Source of the DNA: an uncultured Rhodospirillaceae bacterium
GTDB taxonomy: Bacteria > Pseudomonadota > Alphaproteobacteria > RF32 > CAG-239
Length of the DNA: 12,165 nt
Reading direction: 5' to 3'
Assembly (NCBI GenBank): GCA_900313355.1
Contig: OMQZ01000160.1
Span: forward strand, 1 to 12,165
The position numbers and the translations under genes are program-made. Positions 6,214-12,165 of this stretch are shown one piece after another; the stretch's first letter is position 1; every line of letters starts with the position of its first letter. The notes beneath the pieces are model-generated. The model was not told the DNA's origin and searched no databases. It was given only the letters and a program-made list of their open reading frames with translations.

Positions 6214-6847
6214 ATTTCTTTGCAGGCTCTTTTTTAACCTCAGTCTTTTTTGTAACAGCTTTTTTTGTAGCAGGCTTTTTCTTAGCAACAGCTTTTTTGG
6301 GCGCCGTTTTTTTCACTGGTGCTTTTTTAACAGCCGGTTTCGTTGTTTTTGTAGGAGCCGCTTGTTTAACTTCTGATTTTTCTTTTGGTTCGCTCAAATG
6401 TTTTTTGATTTCTTCTTCAATTTTAAAACCATCTTCTTTTGTCATAGCATAAAGCGGAATTGAAAAAGCACCGAACTTATATCCCTCAGACATTTTTTGC
6501 ATCAAAGTAAGCGGATATTGGGCGCCTTTTTTGAGCTTAAAACGCAAGAAATCATTACCGCAACAGCATCTTGATTTAACTCTCTCAACTTTTTCAACAT
6601 CAACCCATTTAAGCTTTGCGTTGTGATCAATCACAATACCTTCTTTATCAATTTGAGCTAACTTTTGAGGATTCATAAAAACATAAAAAGCAGCCAAAGC
6701 AGAAATTAAAACAACAATTTTAACTACCGTAACCCAAATCAGCTCATAAAGCTTAGTTGTCGGGAAAAAGAGTGCAATCAGCAATAAAACAATATTGATA
6801 GCAGCCCAGTTTCTCAACTTTTTTCGATCATAATAAAATTCAGTCAT
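6212..6847 (-). CDS. Membrane protein with PH-like middle domain and Lys/Ala-rich tail
   Basis: 211 residues. Two membrane segments (about 14-29 and 36-58) form a hairpin. Residues about 60-150 look like a soluble beta-rich domain of the bacterial PH-like/STM3941 kind (QIDKEGIVIDHNAKLKWVDVEKVE), with an odd cysteine triplet at 94-96 (RCCCGND). Residues 162-211 are a low-complexity tail of repeated KKA, KKP and TKK units, like histone H1 or the tails of some bacterial DNA-binding proteins. AAGGAA precedes the ATG. It lies 13 nt after the EamA gene, so the two form an operon. The family call is tentative; the tail probably contacts nucleic acid or acidic lipid (inference). Confidence 0.75.
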   Translation of the reverse strand: MTEFYYDRKKLRNWAAINIVLLLIALFFPTTKLYELIWVTVVKIVVLISALAAFYVFMNPQKLAQIDKEGIVIDHNAKLKWVDVEKVERVKSRCCCGNDFLRFKLKKGAQYPLTLMQKMSEGYKFGAFSIPLYAMTKEDGFKIEEEIKKHLSEPKEKSEVKQAAPTKTTKPAVKKAPVKKTAPKKAVAKKKPATKKAVTKKTEVKKEPAKK

Positions 6848-6860
6848 AATTTTTCCTTTC

Positions 6861-7748
6861 TTAAACGACGAGTATAACTCCTAAGATCATTAAAACGAAA
6901 CAAAATAATTTTTTCAATAAAATTCTTGCCGTAATTTTTTCTTTTAATTTGATATTGAAAGCATAAAGCAAAAATCCGCTGATGGCAAGCAAGAAAATCG
7001 GCTCCATTCTTTCAATCGCCGCACTGATCACCGGAGAAAGCTTTGAAACACCGTATGTTTCAGTCGTTACCGCCCAAAAATACATAAACTCATTTAATGC
7101 AAAGAGCGGACATTTATGCAAATAAGGCGGAAAATGCTTCACAATATCTTTTCTGTATTTTGTAATAAAAAGAAGCCCCAAAGGTAAAATACCGGAAATC
7201 AAATTAGGATAAAAAACCAAATTAACCCAATTTCCTTCTTCTTTAATAACGAGTTTAACAAATATAATACGTGAGGACAACATAAACGAAGACAACAGCA
7301 TATAATAAAAAGCTCTGTTCAGCTTCGGGATTTTATTTCCTTTAATGCTAAGTGCTATTGAAGCCATAATGATAATCATAAAACCGATGTATTGATGTAA
7401 GCTCAAAACATCCCTTAAGATAAAATATGACAATATCGGTACAATCACCTGTCCCAGCGCAAACAACGCAGAAACAATAGACGTATCAATCACCTTCATC
7501 GCCGAATAATAAGGATATAAATACCCCACATCAATAAGAGATAAAATCAAATAATAGCCCCAAACCTCCTGCGGCGGAAAGGTCGGCATACCGAATAACA
7601 ACAGAAGCGGTAAAAAGACACAATTCATCATAGAAATATAAAAAATCATTGTTGTCTGATGTTTAAAAGTATAGTTCGACAACAAACTTTCAATCAAAAC
7701 CGCCGTGGCATAAAACATCGGTGATAAAAATGCAATAAAAAGAATCAT
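6861..7748 (-). CDS. EamA/DMT-superfamily transporter
   Basis: 295 residues with about ten hydrophobic helices in two EamA-like halves (about 1-135 and 145-295), typical of inner-membrane drug/metabolite transporters. The motif of a helix followed by a glycine and short basic loops is repeated in both halves. I prefer ATG at 7748, which has an AGAGA stretch 8 nt upstream, over the TTG at 7790, which has no ribosome site and would add a charged 14-residue extension. Substrate unknown. First gene of a two-gene unit with the PH-like membrane protein. Confidence 0.85.
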   Translation of the reverse strand: MILFIAFLSPMFYATAVLIESLLSNYTFKHQTTMIFYISMMNCVFLPLLLLFGMPTFPPQEVWGYYLILSLIDVGYLYPYYSAMKVIDTSIVSALFALGQVIVPILSYFILRDVLSLHQYIGFMIIIMASIALSIKGNKIPKLNRAFYYMLLSSFMLSSRIIFVKLVIKEEGNWVNLVFYPNLISGILPLGLLFITKYRKDIVKHFPPYLHKCPLFALNEFMYFWAVTTETYGVSKLSPVISAAIERMEPIFLLAISGFLLYAFNIKLKEKITARILLKKLFCFVLMILGVILVV

Positions 7749-7815
7749 AAATGTCTCTAAATTTTTAAAGAATGCTATTTTTATAAACAAAAAAACTTAG
7801 AATTTCGTTAATTTT

Positions 7816-7843
7816 CAAAACAAAAACCGCCCTAAAAGGCGGC
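7816..7843 (-). terminator. Terminator behind tRNA-Lys
   Basis: On the minus strand CCGCC/GGCGG (7838-7842 with 7827-7831) closes a six-base loop and is followed by TTTTTGTTTTG. On the plus strand T6 also follows, so it may be bidirectional. Confidence 0.8.
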
Positions 7844-7851
7844 TTTTTTAT

Positions 7852-7927
7852 TGGTACGCGCACGGGGGCTCGAACCCCGGACCCACTGATTAAGAGTCAG
7901 TTGCTCTACCAACTGAGCTATACACGC
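7852..7927 (-). tRNA. tRNA-Lys (anticodon CUU)
   Basis: Full cloverleaf on the minus strand: acceptor GCGTGTA with TGCGCGT, D-arm GCTC/GAGC, anticodon arm ACTGA/TCAGT with loop CTCTTAA (anticodon CTT), T-arm CGGGG/CCCCG with loop TTCGAGC. The 3' CCA is encoded (plus 7852-7854). Positions 1 and 72 form a G-U pair and the acceptor stem holds further wobble pairs (4-69 and 6-67), slightly unusual. Confidence 0.96.
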
Positions 7928-7944
7928 ATGAGTGAATTGAACTT

Positions 7945-7973
7945 CTTATAACAAACTAAATTTTATTTTGCAA
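7945..7973 (-). promoter_or_regulatory. Promoter of tRNA-Lys
   Basis: Minus strand TTGCAA (7973-7968) and TATAAG (7950-7945), spacer 17 nt, ending 18 nt before the tRNA 5' end. Confidence 0.65.
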
Positions 7974-7997
7974 CAACTTTTTTGATATTTTTTCAAA

Positions 7998-8024
7998 TAA
8001 AAAAAGCCTTGTTCAAAACAAGGC
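7998..8024 (-). terminator. Terminator of gapR
   Basis: Perfect 8-bp stem (8006-8013 with 8017-8024), three-base loop, then seven to eight T on the minus strand. It lies 20 nt after the gapR stop. Confidence 0.92.
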
Positions 8025-8043
8025 CTTAGAATCAATAAAAGAC

Positions 8044-8286
8044 TTACATATCGAGCGCTTTGCGATAAGTGTCGATTAAAAATTCTTGTTCGTCACGATC
8101 TGCCTGATCCATCTTTCTGAGTTTTAAAATAGCGCGCATGATCTTGACATCAAAACCGGCGCTCTTTGCCTCAGCAAAAACTTCGCGAATATCTGTTGCT
8201 ATTTCTTTCTTATCTTCTTCTAATTTTTCGATTCTTTCAATAAGAGAGCGTAATCTGTCACTTGCGATTCCACCAACTTCAGCCAT
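8044..8286 (-). CDS. gapR: GapR nucleoid-associated protein (DUF2312)
   Basis: 80 residues, fully helical and highly charged, matching Caulobacter GapR along its length: an initial coiled-coil helix (about 9-35, SLIERIEKLEEDKKEIATDI), then EVFAEAKSAGFDVKIMRAILKLRK (about 36-59) and a C-terminal dimer region. GapR encircles overtwisted DNA ahead of RNA polymerases and replication forks and stimulates type II topoisomerases. GGAG lies 9 nt before ATG. It is monocistronic, divergent from pyk, and has its own terminator. The Caulobacter protein is about 9 residues longer at the N-terminus. A strong alphaproteobacterial marker. Confidence 0.95.
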   Translation of the reverse strand: MAEVGGIASDRLRSLIERIEKLEEDKKEIATDIREVFAEAKSAGFDVKIMRAILKLRKMDQADRDEQEFLIDTYRKALDM

Positions 8287-8410
8287 TTTTTTATTCTCCG
8301 TAAATCATAAGTTAAACATTTTATGTTAGAAAGAGACTTAACAAAAAAAAATCTGTTTTACAAGTCATATTTTTGGATTATATCAACAAAAAAATAAAAG
8401 GGAAAGAACA

Positions 8411-9832
8411 ATGCCTCAAAACACAAACACAAAGATTTTAGCAACCATCGGCCCAGCAACAGCCTCTAAAGAAATTTTATCAAAATTGATTGACGCCGGT
8501 GCAGATGCCTTTCGTTTTAACTTTTCTCACGGAACACACGAAGAACACCAAGAGCGTTATAAAATCGTCCGTGAACTCTCGAAGAAAAAAAATCGCCATA
8601 TCTCAATAGTGGCGGATATGCAAGGCCCGAAACTTCGTGTCGGTCGTTTTCAAAATGGGGCCGTCACATTAAAAGCATCTCAAAATTTCACACTTGATTT
8701 GAACGAAGATCCGGGCGATGAAAAGCGCGTTAATCTTCCTCACGTTGAAATTTTTAAAGCCGTTAAAAAGGGCGACAAATTGCTCTTAAATGACGGAAAC
8801 ATTGTTTTAGAAGTCCTTTCAAAAGATGCATCACATATTAAAACAAAAGTCATTGTCGGCGGAAAACTTTCCGATCACAAAGGTGTTAATCTTCCGAACA
8901 TAACCTTACCGATTTCCGCTTTAACGCCAAAAGATATTGATGATGTAAAATTTGCTCTTAAATTAGGTGTGGATTGGATCAGCTTGTCTTTCGTTCAAAA
9001 AGCACAAGACGTCAAAGATGCACGAAAATTAATCGGCAAGAAAGCTTTAATTATCTCAAAACTCGAAAAACCGAGTGCGATGGAAGAATTAGATGAAATT
9101 ATTTCGCTTTCAGATGCCATTATGGTTGCCCGCGGCGATTTAGGCGTCGAATGTCCGATTGAAACGGTCCCCGTTCTTCAAAAAAAGATAATCACAGCTT
9201 GCAGAAAACAAGCCAAACCCGTCATCGTTGCAACTCAAATGTTAGAGTCAATGATAAATGCTCCGACACCGACCAGAGCCGAAGTTTCAGATGTTGCAAC
9301 AGCAGTTTATGACATGGCAGACACTGTCATGCTTTCTGCCGAAACGGCTGTCGGTTCATATCCCGCCGAGTCGGTTGCCATGATGCACCATATTATCGAA
9401 CAGGTTGAACACGATTCTCACTTTATTGAATGCACATCTCACAATGAGTCACATGTTTGTTCATTAGAATCGCTTGGAATTACCTATGCAGCCAAAGAGC
9501 TTTCCGAAGTTTTACCGAATGTTGCCGCCATTGTCACATTCACAAACTCAGGCTTTACAACATTTTCAATGTCAAAAGAACGTCCGGATTTACCGATTGT
9601 TGCCATAACGCCTCATGAAAACGTTGCCTCGCGCATGGGAATTGTTTGGGGGGTGCGCGCCGTTGTTGACGAAAAAGTGTTCCAAAACTTTGACATGATT
9701 GAAGACATTGCAAACAAACACGTCAAAGCTCTATCCATCGGTAAAAAAGGCGAATACATCATCACAACAGCAGGTTACCCGTTCGGACAAACTTTACTCA
9801 CAAACCTGCTCCATACGATTAAAATTAAATAA
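8411..9832 (+). CDS. pyk: Pyruvate kinase
   Basis: Last step of glycolysis: phosphoenolpyruvate plus ADP to pyruvate plus ATP, in the cytosol. 473 residues, the normal length. Substrate and metal residues are visible: R35, N37, S39 and H40 in FRFNFSHG, QGPK (71-74), catalytic K217 and metal ligand E219 in ISKLEK, signature MVARGDLGVE (238-247) with D243, ATQMLESM (274-281) and PTRAEVSDVATAV (287-299). The B domain runs from about 72 to 165 and the C-terminal domain from about 345. AAGGGA precedes the ATG by about 8 nt. Monocistronic with a strong terminator. Effector type cannot be told from the sequence. Confidence 0.97.
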   Translation: MPQNTNTKILATIGPATASKEILSKLIDAGADAFRFNFSHGTHEEHQERYKIVRELSKKKNRHISIVADMQGPKLRVGRFQNGAVTLKASQNFTLDLNEDPGDEKRVNLPHVEIFKAVKKGDKLLLNDGNIVLEVLSKDASHIKTKVIVGGKLSDHKGVNLPNITLPISALTPKDIDDVKFALKLGVDWISLSFVQKAQDVKDARKLIGKKALIISKLEKPSAMEELDEIISLSDAIMVARGDLGVECPIETVPVLQKKIITACRKQAKPVIVATQMLESMINAPTPTRAEVSDVATAVYDMADTVMLSAETAVGSYPAESVAMMHHIIEQVEHDSHFIECTSHNESHVCSLESLGITYAAKELSEVLPNVAAIVTFTNSGFTTFSMSKERPDLPIVAITPHENVASRMGIVWGVRAVVDEKVFQNFDMIEDIANKHVKALSIGKKGEYIITTAGYPFGQTLLTNLLHTIKIK

Positions 9833-9850
9833 AAAGCGTTTTTTAAAAAA

Positions 9851-9889
9851 AAGTTTCAAGCATTTTCAAATACTTGAAACTTTTTTTAT
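9851..9889 (+). terminator. Terminator of pyk
   Basis: AAGTTTCAAG (9851-9860) with CTTGAAACTT (9873-9882), 12-nt loop, T tract after it. A-run before and T-run after can extend the stem. Confidence 0.9.
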
Positions 9890-9920
9890 ACAAAATATAC
9901 AAAATTTTTAAATTTTTGTC

Positions 9921-9949
9921 TTGACGTGTTTTAAAAAATATGGTATACA
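9921..9949 (+). promoter_or_regulatory. Strong promoter of the unassigned RNA gene
   Basis: TTGACG (9921-9926), 17-nt spacer, TATACA (9944-9949). Predicted start near 9957. Confidence 0.75.
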
Positions 9950-9956
9950 TTTTTCC

Positions 9957-10479
9957 AGAAACCAATTATGAAGATACAGATATGAAAACCATCTATAGAC
10001 TGACGCCGATGTAGCTTAAGTCCTGGGATTAGACAAGGCTTGATCCCCGCCAAACGTAAAATTTAGAAAACGAAAAAACAAACGCCATGACACGAGGACC
10101 TACCATTCTTATGGCTAGTACCCAGATCCAGAACTGATCAACGACGGCCGGCAGCCGAAGAAGCGCGTAACTCCTATCCCCCGCAACCGAGCGGCACGAT
10201 TGGGAAACGCAGCGAAGAATCGGCAAAAAAAACGCAACCTCAAATGGAAGCAAAAAACAAGAGCCCAACTCGGGACACTTTTTAGGCAAGGTGGAAATAC
10301 CACCCCAAGGAGACACTAACACTAAAACCTACCTACCGATGTAGTAGAAAGTGGCTTCAAGCACCTTCGTTGCCATTCTCAGTAAAGCAACACCGAAGAT
10401 GCGAACGCACCCCTTCCGTAGTAAGGCACGCGATTTTTACATACTCTGAGAGGCCACCCCCGAAAGGGGGATTTTTTTT
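9957..10479 (+). ncRNA. Unassigned long structured noncoding RNA
   Basis: About 520 nt between a good promoter and a strong terminator, with no convincing ORF. It is GC-rich against an AT-rich background (40 of 60 bases G or C in 10141-10200), as structured RNAs are in such genomes. Helices visible by eye: 10025-10032 with 10040-10047 (seven-base loop), 10100-10106 with 10111-10118 around TCTT, 10290-10294 with 10300-10304, the CTAC/GTAG stem around 10327-10347, 10365-10373 with 10387-10398 (9 bp, three-base bulge), and 10412-10415 with 10423-10426. The loop TCTCAG (10377-10382) can pair with CTGAGA (10446-10451), a long-range pseudoknot. CCGATGTAG occurs twice (10006-10014, 10336-10344). I looked for tmRNA (including the permuted alphaproteobacterial form), RNase P, SRP and 6S hallmarks and found none that fit, but distance from the known forms remains possible. 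Confidence 0.65.
10457..10479 (+). terminator. Terminator of the long RNA
   Basis: CCCCC, GAAA tetraloop, GGGGG (10457-10470), then A and eight T. No T tract follows on the minus strand, so it serves the plus-strand transcript and not the opposing gene. Confidence 0.93.
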
Positions 10480-10482
10480 ATT

Positions 10483-10851
10483 CTACCGAACAATAATAAC
10501 GAATTTAAACGAAGGCTTCAAATCTCCGCTTTCCCAAGAACGTTTATGAAAGCCGTACAATTCAACCTGACCGTTGTTCGTTGCCTGATAGCGAAATACT
10601 CTTTCCCCGCCTGCGCCGATTAAATTTGACTTTGAGGGAGCATATTGATCCGATACATTTGCCACAACCATCTGACTTTGAGGATTTGTTTGTATTTCCC
10701 AGCGATAACCTGTCGACGGATTTTCAGGCAACTTAATACTAAATTCTTGACCGACGGCGAGCGTGAGTGTTTTTCCGCTATCACCCTGATACAGAACCTT
10801 TTCATTACACCCCATAAGTGCCAACAACAAAAACAGCGCAATTTTTTTCAT
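10483..10851 (-). CDS. Chagasin-like (I42) cysteine-protease inhibitor, lipoprotein
   Basis: 122 residues. The N-terminus is a lipoprotein signal (MKKIALFLLLALMGC, lipidated Cys15). The three inhibitory loops of the chagasin fold are present: NPSTGY (44-49), GAGG with following ERVFRY (79-88) and RSWE (104-107), the counterpart of RPW. Length fits the family. AAGGAG lies 8 nt before ATG. It would be anchored in the cell envelope and inhibit papain-type cysteine proteases, its own or a host's (inference). It is convergent with the long RNA and divergent from the aas-like gene. Confidence 0.9.
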   Translation of the reverse strand: MKKIALFLLLALMGCNEKVLYQGDSGKTLTLAVGQEFSIKLPENPSTGYRWEIQTNPQSQMVVANVSDQYAPSKSNLIGAGGERVFRYQATNNGQVELYGFHKRSWESGDLKPSFKFVIIVR

Positions 10852-11034
10852 AAGCCTAACTCCTTAAACAATCCACAACTATATATACCTCTTTTTTCGA
10901 CATTTTTAAATTTTGTTTCCTTGTTATGCACATTTTCCCAATAGTTTCTCAAAAGTGCCTACTTTACATTTAAGCCTATGGGGTATATTTTTGCTAGAAA
11001 CAATACGAAATATTTTGTGAATGGAGATTAAAAT

Positions 11035-12165
11035 ATGCGTGATTTTGTACGCTTTTTGCTGAGATGTTTTTTTAGGACTTTTAAGGTTCGCTTTGAGATG
11101 CGTTTTGATGTTTCAAAATTGCCTCAAAAAGGTGTCTATATCTCAAACCACGTTTCATGGGTTGATCCGATTGTTTTATTTGCATTTCTTCCGGGCAATC
11201 CGGTCTTTGCTTTGCACGGACAGCTTTATCGAAACTACTGGGTTCGCTTATTCTTAAAGACAGCAGATGTCGTCAAACATGACAATATTGATGTTCCTGA
11301 CTTAAAGCATTTAATTGCCACAGTCAATTCCGGACGTTTATGCGTTATTTTTCCCGAAGGCCGCATGACCACAAACGGCAACATCATGAAAATTTATGAA
11401 TCTGCCGGCTTGCTTGCCGACAAGACAGATTCTCCCGTTATCCCGATTTGGATTAACGGCTTGCAATATTGCCATTTTTCAAACACGCGTGGAAAATTGC
11501 CTCACCGCTATTTTCCCCATGTTAAAATTGTTGTGGATGCCCCTCGCCCGCTAAAATTAAAAGACGAGCTCCGCCATCAACGTAACCACATTTCAAACGA
11601 AATTTACATGATTATGCGCGAGCAAATGTTCGAATCCATTTATGACAAGAAGATGACGGTTTTCACTCAATTGATAAAAGCTTCCAAAATCCACGCCAAA
11701 CGTTGTTTTGGTTTGCGCCGTCCATACGTCTTGGAAGACATCACAAGAAAGCCGAAAACATTTAAAGACATTATGTTGGCTTCTTATGTTTTGGGACGCC
11801 ACTTTTCAAAAATTTCAAAACATCAAGAATCTATCGGCATTATGTTGCCTAACTCTGTGGCCGCAATCTGCACATTTTTCGGGCTGAATGCCTATGGTCA
11901 GGTTCCTGTTATGATTAACTTTTCAGCCGGTTCCCAAAATGTCACAAGCGGTCTTAAAACGGTATTGGCAAAAAAAGTAATCACCTCAAAAATGTTTATC
12001 AAAAAAGCAGGTTTGGAATCCCTTGTTCAAGCAATTCAAAACGAGGGCATCGAAATCATATACCTTGAAGAGGTCGGCAAATCCGTTTCGATTTTTGCCA
12101 AGATTCTTGCTTTATTGCAATACAAAGTTAAATATGTTCCCTATAAAGCCACCCCTGATGACAGA
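11035..12165 (+). CDS. aas: Aas-like acyltransferase/acyl-ACP synthetase, N-terminal part (runs off window)
   Basis: 377 residues to the window edge, no stop. Residues 1-190 are a PlsC-type acyltransferase: HVSWVD (39-44, the HX4D motif), and FPEGRMT (106-112) followed by IMKIYESAGLLADKT. From about residue 225 the sequence enters an AMP-forming acyl-CoA/ACP synthetase domain (SIGIMLPNSVAAICTFFGLN, then PVMINFSAG). Order and spacing match E. coli Aas, which re-acylates 2-acyl-lysophosphatidylethanolamine at the inner membrane. There is no transporter (MFS) domain in front, unlike the LplT-fused forms of some bacteria. GGAG (11023-11026) 8 nt before ATG supports the start. The ATP-binding core lies beyond the window. 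Confidence 0.9.
   Translation, partial: MRDFVRFLLRCFFRTFKVRFEMRFDVSKLPQKGVYISNHVSWVDPIVLFAFLPGNPVFALHGQLYRNYWVRLFLKTADVVKHDNIDVPDLKHLIATVNSGRLCVIFPEGRMTTNGNIMKIYESAGLLADKTDSPVIPIWINGLQYCHFSNTRGKLPHRYFPHVKIVVDAPRPLKLKDELRHQRNHISNEIYMIMREQMFESIYDKKMTVFTQLIKASKIHAKRCFGLRRPYVLEDITRKPKTFKDIMLASYVLGRHFSKISKHQESIGIMLPNSVAAICTFFGLNAYGQVPVMINFSAGSQNVTSGLKTVLAKKVITSKMFIKKAGLESLVQAIQNEGIEIIYLEEVGKSVSIFAKILALLQYKVKYVPYKATPDDR

Noticed and set aside
7749..7790. TTG start for the EamA transporter
   Set aside because: No ribosome site, and it would add a 14-residue charged extension before the first helix; ATG 7748 fits better.
9982..10014. Ten-codon ORF (MKTIYRLTPM) near the start of the long RNA, as a leader peptide
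   Set aside because: No ribosome site precedes it and it leads to no gene.
10290..10305. Resemblance of the AAATACCACCC stretch to a 23S rRNA segment
   Set aside because: Only about a dozen bases agree and they are part of a simple hairpin; surrounding rRNA sequence is absent.
10111..10319. A stop-free plus-strand frame (basic protein-like, about 63 codons) and a 97-codon minus-strand frame inside the RNA gene
   Set aside because: The plus frame begins after a stop with no ATG and no ribosome site; the minus frame runs against the promoter and terminator. Such lengths are expected by chance in GC-rich sequence.
9957..10479. Calling the long RNA a permuted alphaproteobacterial tmRNA or RNase P RNA
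   Set aside because: Size and GC content fit, but no T-loop/CCA, no tag frame ending in Ala-Ala, and no RNase P conserved cores were found. Left unassigned until covariance models are run.
1..12165. CRISPR arrays, transposase genes and IS inverted repeats
   Set aside because: None seen; the only island-like segment has direct repeats but no recombinase.

Overview
The window looks like a piece of chromosome from an AT-rich alphaproteobacterium. The strongest lineage marker is a GapR (DUF2312) nucleoid protein at 8044-8286, a family largely confined to Alphaproteobacteria. A SAM-II/SAM-V-like aptamer in front of the methionine adenosyltransferase gene and an Aas-type acyltransferase/acyl-ACP synthetase fit the same group. 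The genus cannot be named from the sequence; a host-associated or gut-type lineage is only a guess. Intrinsic terminators are well formed throughout.

Layout. (1) 1-848 (-): N-terminal part of an unrecognised protein, divergent from (2) pepA, leucyl aminopeptidase, 984-2423 (+). (3) 2409-4208: a small foreign-looking island just behind pepA. It carries one consensus-promoter gene with a structured leader, encoding an ADP-ribosyltransferase-like domain plus a phage MuF-C/PBECR-type putative nuclease domain, and is flanked by imperfect direct repeats of the pepA 3' end and terminator. (4) 4251-4718 (-): a small three-helix membrane protein. (5) 4741-6182 (+): promoter, SAM-II/V-like riboswitch, a short divergent metK, and a stand-alone NIF3/YqfO-like domain protein, closed by a bidirectional terminator. 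(6) 7748-6212 (-): an EamA-type transporter followed by a membrane protein with a histone-H1-like Lys/Ala tail. (7) 7852-7927 (-): tRNA-Lys(CUU). (8) gapR (-) and pyruvate kinase (+), divergent. (9) 9921-10479 (+): a strong promoter, about 520 nt of GC-rich structured sequence without a convincing ORF, and a strong terminator, apparently an unassigned noncoding RNA. (10) 10483-10851 (-): a chagasin-like (I42) protease-inhibitor lipoprotein. (11) 11035-12165 (+): the 5' part of an aas-like gene running off the window.

The housekeeping genes are ordinary. The parts worth a second look are the polyvalent-protein island with its repeats and self-masking leader, the compact metK under a pseudoknot riboswitch, and the unassigned long RNA between pyk and the I42 inhibitor.
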